This document shows, piece by piece, positions 1 to 21,781 of a stretch of 64,000 nt of DNA. Origin of the DNA: Whitmania pigra (taxonomy: Eukaryota > Annelida > Clitellata > Hirudinida > Haemopidae); the NCBI GenBank assembly GCA_021613335.1, contig JAJTWR010000036.1, positions 52,501 to 116,500 on the forward strand. Direction: 5' to 3'. The position numbers and the translations under genes were made by a program. Every line of letters starts with the position of its first letter. The first letter of the stretch is position 1. The notes below the pieces were generated by a model that had not been told where the DNA came from, made no database searches, and saw only the letters and a list, made by a program, of their open reading frames with translations.

Positions 1-1502
1 CAAATTCTTGATTTTTAATTTATTTACAATTTACATCAAGTTATTCTATTAATTAAATATCTTTACTTATTCCTAACACTAACATTAACCATTTAATCGA
101 TAAGTCATTTCTTGATTCAAAGCAGCAAATTTCGTGATGCAATTTGTTGACAAATTGGATTCTAAAGTGGCAAATATCAAATATATGATTTGAAGATTTG
201 ATTTTTATGTTGAAATATTAGACATTGTTGTTATATCAGAGTACAAACGTGACTTGTGTTATTAAAGAACCACGTAGGAAACTGATCACAAGTTAAACCA
301 ACAATCACCTAATTCGGTGAAATTCGGAAAATAATTACACGGTATTTTTTATAAATAAATATTACATGACGGGTCATGTAACTTTTTACTAATAAATATT
401 ACTTGAATTATCATGCTTTTGTTACCTTTCACGATTCTTTGTGATATTCAATCTGCCTCTGAATATGTCATGATAGATCGTAATATCAAAGCCTTCGATT
501 TATTAAATTTACATCTTTTGCAATTTCAACACAAACTCATAAAAATAATTTTTTTAATTAAAACATTTCTATGGTATTATTGAGAAGACCTGCAGAGCAA
601 TAATAAACAAATTTCATTTATTTATTTTGTTTTCCTGGGAAAAATTTTCTTGTGGATCAAATGACATTTTGTTAAATAATTGAAAATATACTTGTGATCC
701 TCGTATGTATTTATGGAGTTCGCATAACGATCAACATACAAGCACAACATCCTCAGGCCAAACATAAAACTGCGATATGACATTCTCCAGTATGCTTTCC
801 ACTTTACCGAGTGAACGACCCAAATTCTTCTCGACTTAATGGAAATATATACTTGCTCTGAAGATAGCACGAAATTTCCATGTCTCTGGATAAATGGAAT
901 TGAGTGAAAATAGTATTTTAATCTTGCATCCAAAAACGAAAAATTAAATTTGAGTAGGATTATCAAGCTATTAGAAGAATCCATAAAAATTATCTTTTAT
1001 AAAAATCGGACAATAAGTGGGAATTTTGATTTGATCGAGATTCAGTTTAAGCTTGTCGGCATTAAAAGTCATTTTAATTCATCCTAAAATAGCTAAAACA
1101 AATCACTTATTTATCACTTAAATAAATTATGTTTTAAAATTATTTACAACCTTTTGCTAAATAATATTTCGAACTTTTAAAACAATAAGATGGAAACTGA
1201 CAGACTTTGTTTTTTTTTCTTACTTGACTCAAAAAGGCGTAAAGTGATTTATTTCAAATGATATATTTTCACCTGAGGAAATCATTTTCGGTTGAACGTG
1301 TTCATTTTTCAATGTTCTCATGTCCTGCCTCGTGAAAGTGACTCAATTAATAGTGACTGATCGACGTTGGAACTAATATGAATATTAATTAAAACAAGTA
1401 TTAATATTAATTACTATTTATTTACTAAGTTAATAATTGGCTATTATTTTTATCTACGCCACAGCAGTTTTCGTTAACGTTTAATAATAATAATAATTTC
1501 AG
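1..1502. other. Probable upstream intron of the Cys-loop channel; no exon recognised
   Basis: AT-rich sequence ending in an acceptor AG at 1501-1502. The extracellular ligand-binding exons expected upstream of the first channel exon are not visible here, so they must lie left of the window. A 120-codon minus-strand frame at 622-984 has no recognisable domain and is probably chance. Confidence 0.5.
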
Positions 1503-3157
1503 GTTCATTTCCCTGTTTATCGATTGAGTTTGTTCTGCAAAGAGACGTCGGTTTCTTCATCATCCAAGTTTACATTCCCAGCATCCTCATCGTCATCTTA
1601 TCGTGGGTTTCATTTTGGATCAACATCGATGCTTCTCCTGCACGAGTTTCTCTTGGACTTCTGACTGTTCTCACAACGACCACTATGAGCGGAGGAGCCA
1701 GGTAGCCAATCGCATTAGATGGCTATTAATAGAATGTCTTAACCAGTCATTTAATCAACCTTTAGAGCATTAAACTGATCAAGAATGACCTCAGCATTGA
1801 CCAGAAGCGCCTAATAAATGTCCCGAAGCGTGCCTTATGAATATTTCAAATGGCAAATTTATTTAAATTCTTTGCTCATCCAGACAAAGAAAACTTGTTC
1901 GGTTCTCCAAATGTTTATGGCTATTTGATCTAAATCGTTGAAATTCACCGAAAAAGAAAAAGGCCGTACTTAAACTTATTATCAGGATGGACTGACCGAC
2001 TTGACCATTATTCTCTGAGAAACTATTCCAGTCTTTCGTCCATCCATCCTCTTATCTGGCCGTTCATTTATTAGTGGAATCTTTTTAAAAGACTTTTACA
2101 GAAGTTCATCAGCACTTCCTTTTAACAAATTCTGCCCATTTTCTTCTATTTAAATCTTAATTTTATTTTCGACACCCTGTAAGTTATAATTAAAAATATT
2201 GAATATAGAAATATGAATACTTGTGAATACTCGTGAATACTTTTGATAATGAACAGGGAATCCCTGCCTCGTGTGAGTTACATCAAAGCAATAGACGTCT
2301 GGATGATCGTCTGTCTCATCTTCGTCTTTGCCTCTCTCATAGAGTACGCGGTCGTCAATGTCGTATCGAGAAGGGTTCGACCCTCACGCGGGCACATGGA
2401 CGGAGGGCTTCTGCAACCCGTGACCTCTTCTGCGGGCCAACAAACCACTCGCAGTTATCCTCTCGCAGCCGACAAAAATGTCAGGCTTTGTTTGTTATAT
2501 GTCATTGTTACAATTAAGTTTTAGTTTTTCATTCCGTCGACATTTTCAAATGCACTTCGATTTTCAACTCCGACGCTCTAACAATGAAGGTTGAAAAGCT
2601 TTCATAACACCGACTTAAGGAAATTAATGGCTTTTCAAGAGTGAAAAGAAATCCCGATAATGCAATCAATATCAATGCATTATTGAGAGTTTTCACGAGG
2701 ATTTCGGAGTATACAGGAGCAAAAATCCTGATGCACAAATTTATGCAAAATCTCCTTCAAATCGTTTCAAAGCTTTTCAAATCAATCGATAAATTTTGCA
2801 GTGTGCAGGCCTGATGAGGTGCCTTGCCTCCTGTGTTAATGTGAGTTCGTCGAAATCTTTATATTTGCCTTCATTGCATTATGATTCGCATTTATTGACA
2901 ATCACCACCGCTGTCGTTGTTGTTGCGGCTGTAGATGTTGTTTAAAAATGAAATAATTGTCACAGCTGAACGATGCTGACAGGCAGAACGACACATATCC
3001 ATCTATCTCTCCTTGTGATGGACACTCGAAAACGCACGATCTTGAGGTCAGTCGACGCAGAGCCAGATTCATTGACAAAGTCTCAAGGAAGGCATTTCCT
3101 ATTTGTTTTATTATGTTCAACTTCGTCTATTGGATTTATTACGCCAAATTCGCTTGA
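1503..3157 (+). CDS. Glycine/GABA-type anion-selective Cys-loop channel subunit, 3' half
   Basis: Three exons are visible: 1503-1701, 2257-2479 and 2966-3157 (stop TGA 3155-3157). Their phases agree (split Arg codon at the first junction, phase 0 at the second). Exon 1 encodes the pre-M1 strand, M1 ([17 protein letters not shown]) and M2 with the Pro-Ala-Arg motif just before the pore ([18 protein letters not shown]), which marks chloride-selective channels of the glycine/GABA-A class. Exon 2 gives the [13 protein letters not shown] signature and M3 ([18 protein letters not shown]). Exon 3 gives the end of the intracellular loop and M4 ([19 protein letters not shown]). The protein would be a plasma-membrane subunit of a pentameric neurotransmitter-gated channel. 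The M3-M4 loop is short, about 90 residues. Glycine versus GABA, or another invertebrate ligand, cannot be decided without the missing N-terminal exons. AATAAA at 3327-3332 is the likely polyadenylation signal. Confidence 0.9.
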
Positions 3158-4336
3158 AGGTTCATTGCTCTATGCCTTGTTATGTTGTCAGAAACACTTC
3201 AGATCAACTGAAGAATGTAAATCATCATTCCGATCGTGAATTGAATTTTTGCAATTCTCGTATAATTTGGAATAATGTTTATTTATTTAGATATTTATTT
3301 GTAATTAGGCTAAATATCTATTTGAAAATAAATTTGTAACGAAATCAAACGAGTTATCCTTAATTTCATGACCTCATTTTTAAAAACTTATTTTCTTCTT
3401 AATGATATGGAACTTGGCATACTTCGTGTACAACTTTACATAACCTTAAACGTTCTGCTTTCTCGATTGGACGTTTTAACCAAGTTAAAAATTGTCTAGT
3501 CAATGAACTGATTGGACCAATCCAGTTTTGGAAATTATTAAACTTTGCTTCGTTCGAGTTATTTTAAGTTGTTTCTTATTACCACTTACTTCCTTTCGAT
3601 AACTTCTTATTTTGCATAACTTAGTGAATGAAAAACAAAATTAATTTCCGTCAATCAAATCCACCCTTAGCATGCAAAATAATGGCAACAAGCAAGCGTG
3701 TTTTAGGCGTAAAACTGGCTGAATATCCAATTCCTCCGTACAATGGCGCATAACCACGAGAACCCTTGTCTTAAATCCTTTGTTTAACAGTGTGCTTCAT
3801 TTATTTAATTTTACATTCCTGGTCGTTCATCGCAAATCATCTTGAACAAATCTAATAAAATATCGCCGGCCAGATGTTGCTGCAATAATTTTATGTTCAA
3901 GGTCCAACAATAAATTTGTATTTATAATGAGTATTAACAATTTTACAAAGAAGCAGTTGTATTATAATTAATTAAAACTATGTAAAATGTATATAACATC
4001 TAGAATATATTGATATTGTTAATGACCCTAATCCCCCACCTTTCAGCCAGAATTCTAGATTGTAATTACTGTTATAATTTTTTTATTTCTTATATCTTTA
4101 ATAATTACGTAATTTAGATTTCATTGTAATATTATATTACATAGTGAAATAAATGATTAACGTTTGCGATGGATTCATAGGGCAATTTTTACATTCTTAA
4201 CTGAGATCAATGATCACAATGTACTTACTGATAGGCTTTTAATAAATTAATTTTTGTCCTAATTTTCTACAACGGCAACCCTTTTTATAAAATTTTGAAA
4301 GCATATTACAAAGATAGAACCTAATGCAAAACTTCA
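3158..4336. other. 3'UTR and convergent intergenic stretch
   Basis: Holds the channel gene 3'UTR with AATAAA at 3327-3332, then AT-rich sequence reaching the 3' end of the minus-strand orphan gene. I see no further coding or repeat structure. Confidence 0.5.
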
Positions 4337-6073
4337 TCACAAAAATGTATCTTTAGGTGCACAGTAAAGAATCTCCCACTCAGATATTTCTGCAGGTTTA
4401 TCGTGTCTCATTTCACTCGATTGAGGATAAAAATCTGAAATTGAAGAAGAGAATGATGCAGAAGAAGATGAAGTTGAATGAGATTGTTTGATCGAGTTGG
4501 TGCAACTCGAGTCAATGTTATGGAAAGCTTCTTTCAAAGTGATCTCATGAGGAATGGATTTCAAGCCATTTTTTGTCGCATGGAGTTCTACCGGTTTCTT
4601 CCATAAATTCAGGAATTCTTTGGTAAGTGAAAGTTTGTTGATTCCACAATCGCGTTGTAGCGTCACATGTTCACCTGAAAAGATTTGATGAGACTGGCGT
4701 TCGAAGGATACCGTAGCGTTATTCGAGTGACCATAGCTACAATCCGGTGGTTCACCGCCCTGTACCAACGTATTTTGTCTTTTACGTTTCTTCTCAAGAG
4801 GGCTGTGATAATTTGACAATTTAGAAAATCTAAGGTTTTTGATCTTCGCCAATGCTTCATCCAGACTTTGTTCATCGCGCGCAACGGATATGATGTCTTC
4901 AGCAAGAGAACCTTCTCCATTTTTACCAAAGAAATGTAATAAAAAAGGTAAATTCCAGCTGAAACTACTCAGTTTGCTGTCTCTGCGTTCGTACATTTTC
5001 TCCAGTAAGTCGTCCATCTCTTCCAAGTCGCTTTCGAGGAGATGGTCTGGATCTGCGGATAATTTGCTGGTGATTTTCATCTGCTTGAACTCCCGTTTCT
5101 CTTCGATATACTGGATGGCGTTATAAAGTTCCAGGAAATCTGCAGCAAGAACATCATCTTCATAACTTGGAAATTCAACCGGCTTCAATGTAGTTTCGGT
5201 CGTAGTTTTATCTCTCCTTTTCTGACCTATCTGTTGAACAACGGGAATTTTTGGTACATCATTTTCAATAAATTTTTGGGGAAGCAATGATTGGAAGGGT
5301 TGAAGCGGATAAGTGCGATGTGGGTAATTAATATTTCTATGATTTACTTCGGGCACAGTAACTGCATGGTTTGTAGCAACGCACTTCACCTGACATTCAG
5401 AAAGAATTGGACCATTATTTATTCTCAGATGTTCGTTATTTCCGATCGGATAGTTCATGCTGCATGTTTTGCTTTCGTGACTATAGTTATTAAAAGGTAA
5501 TTTCTGAATTTCAGACACTTTGCATGTCTGACTAATTCCTTGCACTGGGTCTACTCCATTTTGTAAACTAGACTCGAATAAATTGTTCTTGTGGTGCTTT
5601 AAGAAAGAGTTATGATGTTCGAACTCTTGGTTTTTATTAATTTTTTCTTCTAAGGCAGGATGAGGATTATCGTGGCCAACAACGAAGAGATGGTGGCCCT
5701 TTGTGCTTTTACTGTCCACGGGATTAGATTGATGTCTTAGATGTCGGGCCAACGAGCGAAATCTGCTCGATCCGGTAGGAATTTCATGAAATTTTGCGAA
5801 ATTACCAATTTTACAACTTTGTAATCTTCCATTTAAAATGTCATTTTGATAAGACAAATTCTGAAATTTTGTGTGAGCTGTATTCTGAAGAGGTTTGAGA
5901 ATTTGATCATTTTCGACCCGTTTGGATTCTAGAATTGTTTCGGAAGGCTGCAGTGTTACATCGTCACATTTCGCCGTTTCTGCGACAACTTTTGCTCCAG
6001 AAGGCTTCAACGAAAGAATATCACTTTCTGCTGAGCATATATCAAATTTACTCTGTAAACATTGCTTGACCAT
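4337..6073 (-). CDS. Intronless orphan protein, 578 residues, unrecognised
   Basis: One uninterrupted frame of 578 codons plus stop. The start is the first ATG (complement of 6071-6073); the open frame extends 13 codons further upstream without another ATG, so a 5' exon is possible. I do not recognise the family. Visible features are a polar, low-complexity first half rich in Asn, His and Ser; an acidic, probably helical block around residues 300-360 (with DLEEMDDLLEKMYERR); a basic KKRKRQ stretch near residue 426 that could be a nuclear localisation signal; a Ser run near residue 535; and the C-terminus EWEILYCAPKDTFL. There is no signal peptide or membrane segment. Most other genes here are cut into many exons, so an intronless frame stands out. 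A retrogene or a fast-evolving regulatory protein are both possible. That it is a real gene rests mainly on frame length in AT-rich DNA. Confidence 0.7.
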   Translation of the reverse strand: MVKQCLQSKFDICSAESDILSLKPSGAKVVAETAKCDDVTLQPSETILESKRVENDQILKPLQNTAHTKFQNLSYQNDILNGRLQSCKIGNFAKFHEIPTGSSRFRSLARHLRHQSNPVDSKSTKGHHLFVVGHDNPHPALEEKINKNQEFEHHNSFLKHHKNNLFESSLQNGVDPVQGISQTCKVSEIQKLPFNNYSHESKTCSMNYPIGNNEHLRINNGPILSECQVKCVATNHAVTVPEVNHRNINYPHRTYPLQPFQSLLPQKFIENDVPKIPVVQQIGQKRRDKTTTETTLKPVEFPSYEDDVLAADFLELYNAIQYIEEKREFKQMKITSKLSADPDHLLESDLEEMDDLLEKMYERRDSKLSSFSWNLPFLLHFFGKNGEGSLAEDIISVARDEQSLDEALAKIKNLRFSKLSNYHSPLEKKRKRQNTLVQGGEPPDCSYGHSNNATVSFERQSHQIFSGEHVTLQRDCGINKLSLTKEFLNLWKKPVELHATKNGLKSIPHEITLKEAFHNIDSSCTNSIKQSHSTSSSSASFSSSISDFYPQSSEMRHDKPAEISEWEILYCAPKDTFL

Positions 6074-6799
6074 AGTAACGAATGTCAATAGTTTGCAGTT
6101 CCGCGTTGCCAAGGAGCGCTTGGAATACCCATCAGCTTTTATTTATTTATATTTAGTTATTTGACTAGAGTCCGTTTCATAACTAAGATGATTCGGACAA
6201 TACCCATCAGAACTATTGTTATTTAAATAAGTTCGAAACCAAAGAAAGCACAAGGCATGGAATACTTACGTCACCATTATGAATTTATAAGTTTTGATTA
6301 TAAAAATATTTTTAATTTGATAATGAAAACGCTCATGCTTATTGGCCAATAATTTTTAAATAAAAAAAAGTAATTTTAGAACCGTGACAACGAAGAAATT
6401 CCTCTTTTTAGATTTAAGTAAAGAGCTACAGAAAAATAAATAAAAATAAAGCAGTCCACAGTTTTGTTTATAACATTATTTTAATCATATCATGAGTGTA
6501 AAGTGAGTTTTGTAATCTTGTTATTTCATCTTTACCGGGAGTTCGGAAACTGATATGCTCTGACATACTGTCAAGGTAAGTGTGTTTTTTCGACCTCAGG
6601 ATGGAGATACGTTTTAATTTAATTTACCTTTTCAACGCACTCATTTTTTCTGTATGGTTTCCGTAGTTGAACGATTAACTTTAACTTTTTTGAATGAATC
6701 GTCGCATCCAATACCGTGAAAAACTTTTAGAAAGTTTTAACATTTCATGGATATTATACATTTATCTACAGATAATTTTATCCGAAAAACTTGAACAAC
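6074..6799. other. Divergent intergenic region between the orphan gene and ETFB
   Basis: About 0.7 kb of AT-rich sequence between two divergently transcribed genes, presumably containing both promoters and 5'UTRs. A candidate donor, AAG|GTAAGTG near 6573, could belong to a 5'UTR exon of ETFB. No coding sequence is recognised. Confidence 0.4.
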
Positions 6800-8323
<1,524 letters not shown>

Positions 8324-9116
8324 TGACCACCAGTGCCTTTTCAATTCTGCTGTTTGTGAAAGCTGATTTATGCCTTGCCATTGAATATATGGAATCATGA
8401 TAAATATTGCCAATTTTGTGATCATTTGAAAAGCCAAAGTATTATGAGCTTTTCTTATTAAACTGGATGATTCCTGTGCTTGTATTTTATTGCAGGAGAC
8501 ACTGTTGCCGTACTAAGTTTAATAGACAGAAATCACATGAAACCAAGACTCATAAAACGAATACTGATTCATGCAAGGTGACAGAACCATCGATAAATAT
8601 CATTTCAAAAAAGTATGATACTCTTACAAACAAAAACATCAGTAATTCAAAAACTGAAAAGTTACTGTTAACAAAGATTATAAACACGTTCCTCATCACA
8701 AACTCAAATACGCTATTCCAAAAGTTTTGAAAAAGGGCCAAATAAATTTGAAAAATGATTGATTAAGGTCTGAAGTCTTCAACAAGTCAACGATGGGACC
8801 ACCGTTCCATCAACATCTCACATAAAACTAATCCAAAACGTCAAGAAATTGCTAATTATTTCTATATCTGTGATAACGTGTCGCTGAGAAGTAATACTTC
8901 GAGAAGAGAATAACAAGTAGAGATGACGTGATTGGTGCACGGAGTCCGAAGTAGACGTAGCGCGCAGAACAAAAAGAAGGAAGCACTCTTTATCACTCGT
9001 TTAAACAATGCAAAAGCTCAAGAAGTTCGGTACATCGAAGCAACAGAGCACAAACTGATCTGCATATTCATTGGAATGAAAGGGCTCATAGGTTAAAGGG
9101 CATATGATATAGAAAG
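8324..9116. other. Convergent 3' region between ETFB and the SH2 adaptor
   Basis: ETFB 3'UTR with AATAAA at 8741-8746, then about 370 bp to the adaptor stop codon. An 87-codon frame at 8467-8730 is low-complexity Lys/Asn/Thr sequence inside the 3'UTR and is not called as a gene. Confidence 0.5.
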
Positions 9117-11224
9117 TTATAGTAGCTCGAGGTGTTCGATGGGATTGGTTAGCAGGATGTGATGCGTCCCTCTCACGGGAAGTTTGTTGACGGTAAAGAA
9201 TTTGATTATAGACGGAATGCTCTCAAATGGCTGACTGAACTGTCCCAGAATGAACTGATCATTCTCCTTCACTATTTTGATGTGCAACAGGCCTCCCTCA
9301 CTTCTGCAGAGCAATTAGTATTTCAATGAACATCGATTGCTTCAAGATAACGAGTTAAGTTTCTGACGTTTGAAAAACCCACTTGAGTGAGAGAGAAAAA
9401 TCCTTTTTGTTACTCTCACTTGCTCTGACAAGGAAGCTTCCTGCCTTCTTGTCCTTAAGTAAGTTCTCCGCATCCAGGCGACCAAGAGCACCGTGGTACC
9501 AACTGCAACAAAACATAGGGGCTAACACGGCAAAATCAATGCAATTTAAGCAATTTACCTCTGCCTTTCAAGAGCTTCACTTGAAATTTTGATTTGTTGT
9601 CTTGGTGGAGAGAGATTTTTCACTGGGAATGAAATGAATTGTTTTATAATGATTCAAAATGATCATCATTTTAATAATTTGATATTGATAGAATAAGAGT
9701 CCAATTTACACATTCCCATAAGCTTAGAGATTCCTATTCATTTAAACTGCACTTAATCCCCTAGTGAACTCAATTTCAAAGATGACACATTTCTTTCACA
9801 ACTTGAATATCCCAATACAGATAGAAATTAAACCAAACCTCTATTCTTATCAGGAAGCAGGCTCTCTTTCCCAAAATTCCTGAGGGTATTGGGTAGAATT
9901 GCCACCTGTTCCACACCCTGCCAGGTCATCCTGTGACTAGGATGCCTGCAATGACATCCTTCCTTAAGGGGGGTCGAGGAAGCTTCAAAGTTCTGAACTT
10001 GTGCTCGACTCGGGACATTTTCACGAAAAGCTTTCGAGCTGCAGCATCTTTCTTTCCCGCCTACATTACCCTCGTTGAACCCATGAACTCTTAGAAGCTT
10101 CCTCTTTTGAACGTCAGATGGGCTGTGTACCCTCTCGGATGATTTTCTAGCTTGAGTAGTTTCGCTTCCTTCTGAATTGAGGGGTCTCAAGGCAGGATTT
10201 GAAGAGAATGTGGCCTCCAACTTTCCAACAAGATCTCTCTTAGTATGGTTGAGGTCCCATGGCTCATCATAAGTGATGTCACTGCACTTCCTGATCTTGT
10301 CTGTATGGATTTATTCATTGAAGATTAAAGAATTAACATTCAAAAAAATTAATGTATTTCCAAAATATAACTTGATTTACAAAAGCTTTGTTATTAATGC
10401 TTAAGATTTAGATGAATCTACAACAATTTAAATTACATTTGGAGAGGCAGAGGTTGCTTGTGCTTGTCAGTTTCCCATGCATGGTTTTGTCTTTTTGAGG
10501 ATTTTCTTGTTGAGGCATATAAAGGTCCTTCTCACTTCCAAATGTTTTGCATTCTGCCACAAAAATATTTAAAAGCAAAAAAATTCTGGAAGCACAGTTA
10601 AAGAACAATTTCATTTGAGCACCATCTCAGTCAGTCACATACATTCTAAGATTATGAGTGTTACTTTGTAACAAACTTGGTTGATAAGGCACAGTATAAT
10701 CCTCATCCTCTGAGAACACATCTTCTGTCAAATTTAATGCTTTTGTTTCTACTGAGCTCTCCAACTTCAAATCAGCAGGATCGCTATAGAAGTCAAGTAA
10801 TTTTGGAGTCTGAAGAAGACAGCACATTCTTTAAATGTCTCATTTAAAAAAGTGATTTTGAGAAGGCCCTACTAACAAAAGAGTCAAAGCAAATAGAAGC
10901 TCTTGTTCTGGGAACTTTAGGGCGGGCACTGTTTAAATAAATGTGCTCTCTACATTGATGTTCATGACTGAATTCAGGAGCAATGACTAAGAATGACTTG
11001 TTGCAATCTAAGTCATGACTTGCTAGTCTATGAGCTATCTCTGAGTTCCTCCTGCTATTATACTTTAGAGGAAAGTCAATCAAAGCTGACCATCCACAAT
11101 ACTTGTCTTTTGACAAAGCCAAAGTAGATTCATTTAATTCTTGAGGAATATTGGAGCTACTAGACACATGATCAGTAGAATTTTTCTTTAAGTTGATTCC
11201 AAAATGCTTGAAAAACTTATCCAT
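9117..11224 (-). CDS. SHB: SHB-family SH2 adaptor protein
   Basis: Seven exons read on the complement: 11224-10877, 10809-10665, 10553-10437, 10300-9839, 9622-9559, 9502-9383 and 9303-9117 (stop TAA). All phases match, giving 480 residues. The start MDKFFKHFGI resembles SHB N-termini. The middle is disordered but carries the spaced tyrosine motifs of the SHB/SHD/SHE/SHF family: FYSDPADLK (Tyr124), EDYTVPY (Tyr154), DLYMPQ (Tyr176) and TYDEPWDL (Tyr214). The C-terminus is one complete SH2 domain (about 380-475): it opens with WYHGALGRLDAENLL, has SFLVRAS with the phosphotyrosine-binding Arg, and ends RGTHHILLTNP. SHB proteins act below receptor and Src-type tyrosine kinases, binding phosphotyrosine through SH2 and offering their own pTyr-x-x-Pro sites to CRK-type SH2 domains. 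The 64-nt exon 9559-9622 is needed to join the linker to the SH2 in frame. SHB, SHD, SHE and SHF are vertebrate paralogues, so this may be their single pro-orthologue. Confidence 0.9.
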
Positions 11225-14200
11225 TACATGTATAAATCAGACTGCAAATCATACCTGCATGAATGATTAATTCGTATGGAAAAATAGTCAAAGGGGTAAA
11301 CGAACCTAAGTAATTAAATATGGTATAGCTTACTAGCACATCTTGCTACTAGAAAAATTATCTAGCAGTAACTATTTTATGGATCCTTCAGATTACGTAA
11401 TTGCATTTTATTTGTGCAAGTTTTCTTATGTTCTTAATGCATAGGCTTTGTGAAACTATTACATAGTCATCTTTTGTTCTGTAATCCGATTGAAGAAATT
11501 AAGCGGTGAAACATTGTTTTAAAGTAATAAAAAGCAGCGACCTACAAACTTGCTAAAACACTGCAACATGCATTTCTACCAAAAAGAAATGAGCGAGTAA
11601 CACGTTAACACATTAGCCCTTTCTTCATTGTTTACAGTTCGAAGAACAGAAGATGTGATAGGTAGACCTACTTTCAATGCGTAATGGTGAAGCCAAATTT
11701 GTGGAGAAAGTGATAAAATAACCTTATTTTTTTGTAATACAAAATAAACAAAATATTAAATAATTCAAACGTTTGTTTTCAAAATCATGTAAAATCAATG
11801 TATATGATGGGAGCATAATTAACAGCAGACAATTATTATGTAATTAGGAAAGTAATTACACTCTAAATCATGTGAAATATTTTTGTGGATAAATTTTAAG
11901 AAGAAAGTAACTTTTAAAAAACCTCAGCTGGTTCCATTTTGTCGTCTGCAAAGTGGGGCTGGAGCAAAATAGCTGCAAAAAACTCCAGCCGCAAAGTGGC
12001 TAAGCTTTCCATGCTCCTGGGCAATGTTCCCTCTAAGTGGTTCTCAACCCCCGGCTTAATTAATAATGTTTTTCTAGCTGTCAAACTAAATTTGCCCATA
12101 TTCTCAGTTCAGAAATTGCAATCATGTTGGTAAATATGTTAAATTATGAGAAACAAAAGATATTCATCTTATCAAACATTTATTGTCAGTGCGTTTTTTC
12201 TAGAAAAAAGGTGCCGGAACTCATCTTTATGTACGATTACATTTATAAGAAATGACACTTAAATTAACCCAACAAACACTACGTTTATTAGATAATGAAT
12301 TTCAAACGCAAACGTTGCAACCAAGCTTTTTTCCCCGAATGCACTCATTTTTTGAACAGAAATCTCGTTTTTGCTCTAGACTCCAGCAGCTTCTTCTGTG
12401 TTCGGTTTGACTTTTTAGTCACCGAATCATCCTCAAAAAAAAAGCTGGATATTTTTTTTATTTTTGAAGAAGATTTGACGGTCCACATGGTTTGAAATGA
12501 TTATTTAAGAATCGGAAACTCAGATATTTATGTTTTTATTTTAATAATACAAAGTAAATTTAAAAGTAAAACTAAACATTTATAAATAAGAAGATAATAT
12601 AACCTAAGTCATTGTGCTGTATAATTTACTACTAGATTCCGGATAGCTGGTATTCGGGCGGATGCCGAATTCAACAATTCATCCATAGAAAATATAATAA
12701 AGCCTCGCCTCACATGAAACTGTTTTGCTGGTATAATTATATTTGTTGCAGTGATCGACCTGGATAAGTACAACAAATTCATTAAAAAATAAAATGAGAA
12801 ATAGATTAGGCGTGGATTACCTGGATAATGTAATGATGATCAAGTTGCATTTGTCTGAAAATATGGTAGACGTAAACAAAGTTAAAACGGAAAAGGAGAA
12901 TAACTATCATTCTAAATCCATATACTCAGAGCCAGTGGCAGATCTAGAATACTTTGGAAGGGGACACATACTAGAACCAGTGTGCGGGTTGAGAGTCAAA
13001 GCTATTACATTTTCGTTTAAAGTGTTAAATTAAAATAAAATAGATTTAGTTAATATTTTTTATATTTTCAAAATCACGGGGAAGGGGACAGGATAGTACA
13101 CAATGGCCCTCCGGCAATGTCCTTGGTTCATCTTTGGATATTTTAAGTGTTTTTTGTTTTTCCGATACTGGCATAACATGGGGCCAGTGGCTGCTCTAAG
13201 GGCTACAAATATCTTGCATATAATCATTAAAATTGCATCAAATAAAAATTATTAAACTTAACCTCTTAAAAAGTGGTTGGAGAATCCTGTAAGGATTTTG
13301 TGATCCTAATTTATACAAATCGGTGGACCAGTTTTTTGGCTCACAAGCTCGAGTTTTTGCAGATACGTTGACATTCTTAACGGGAACATTGCCCTTGAGT
13401 ATCACTATCTAAAATTTGGTTTTATCATATATTAAAAAACATGAAACGTCCCTGCACGCGGTTCTAAACTCCAGATTTTTCTTGCAACCTAGTTTGCTGA
13501 AGTTATTTTATTGTTAATACTTAAAATATTACATACATAATGACGTATTGTAATTACTATTAATGATAGCCTAAACTTTTAAATATATAACGCATCATTT
13601 CTTGGTTAAAACATGTGTGTCAAGTCCAGAAAAGACTGGTTTTTATTGAAAAGAACAACAAAATGAATCGAATGAATAAGATATCAAACACTGAATGAGA
13701 AACTTCGATTTACATAAAAGAATAAACAACAAATCAAGCGAACGTAAAATCGCACAAATTCATCGAGAAATTACCAGTGAATAGAATCAATAAGTTAAAT
13801 ACAACATGCAAGCTTCCTTAACGGATAACGAATTATTAATTTTTTAACCTCTTAGTAATTGTAAAAAAACGGCTATTTTATCGAATTTTGGTGTCAGACT
13901 TCATTTAGACACAAACTTGTTAAATTATTAAATCGGTTTGACAATTTTGGAAATGACACTTTATTCCTACCGGGCTTTCGTAATGACCGTTTCAGTTACT
14001 AGGAAATAATTTCAAACAATGGCGTCAATCAAATATAATAATTTGTAAAAGTGCTTTGTGAGACCAATAATAGAAATATCAAAAAATGCTTTTAAAATTC
14101 ATTCCAGATCAGCTGGTGAAACTAGGATCTATTTCCAACCATGCAAGAACACTGTCCTTATCAACTTCTATTATGTAATCCTCCATGAAGTGCATTTTGC

Positions 14201-14486
14201 TTGTGAAATTAATTAACGTACGTGAGCGTTGGAAAGTAGAAGGAAAACTTGGAGGAAAAGTTAATTTTGCCTAAAACACTCCAAGCCAGAAATCTAACAG
14301 GGATAGTTAAAGGACTAAAAGACATTATAAGCAACAAAACAAATTTACCACTTAAAACTAATGCATGAAATCGATGTACTTGAAATTTGATTTTAGAAAA
14401 TAAAACAATAATCCGGATGTAAAGATCAACTGAGACTAAAGTTAAATTTCCAAACAATGATGAGTAACAATAAACATGTTTGGCGA
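11225..14486. other. Gene-poor stretch between the SH2 adaptor and ELAV genes
   Basis: About 3.3 kb, AT-rich. It should contain the adaptor promoter and the ELAV 3'UTR (a minus-strand AATAAA is present near 13962). Overlapping short frames at 11914-12133 and frames at 12295-12495 and 12794-13033 show no domain. GC-richer scraps near 12950-13110 and 12208-12225 resemble decayed transposon ends but are too degraded to classify. Confidence 0.4.

Positions 14487-21781
<7,295 letters not shown>

Noticed and set aside
622..984. 120-codon minus-strand frame
   Set aside because: No domain, no paired splice logic and AT-driven composition inside what is probably a channel-gene intron.
8467..8730. 87-codon frame behind ETFB
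   Set aside because: Lys/Asn/Thr low-complexity sequence between the ETFB stop and its AATAAA; 3'UTR.
11914..12133. Overlapping sense and antisense frames of about 60 codons
   Set aside because: Both strands open over the same span, no domain and no conserved splice context.
12950..13110. Possible hAT end (CAGTGGCAGATCTAG)
   Set aside because: No matching opposite end or flanking duplication could be identified by eye.
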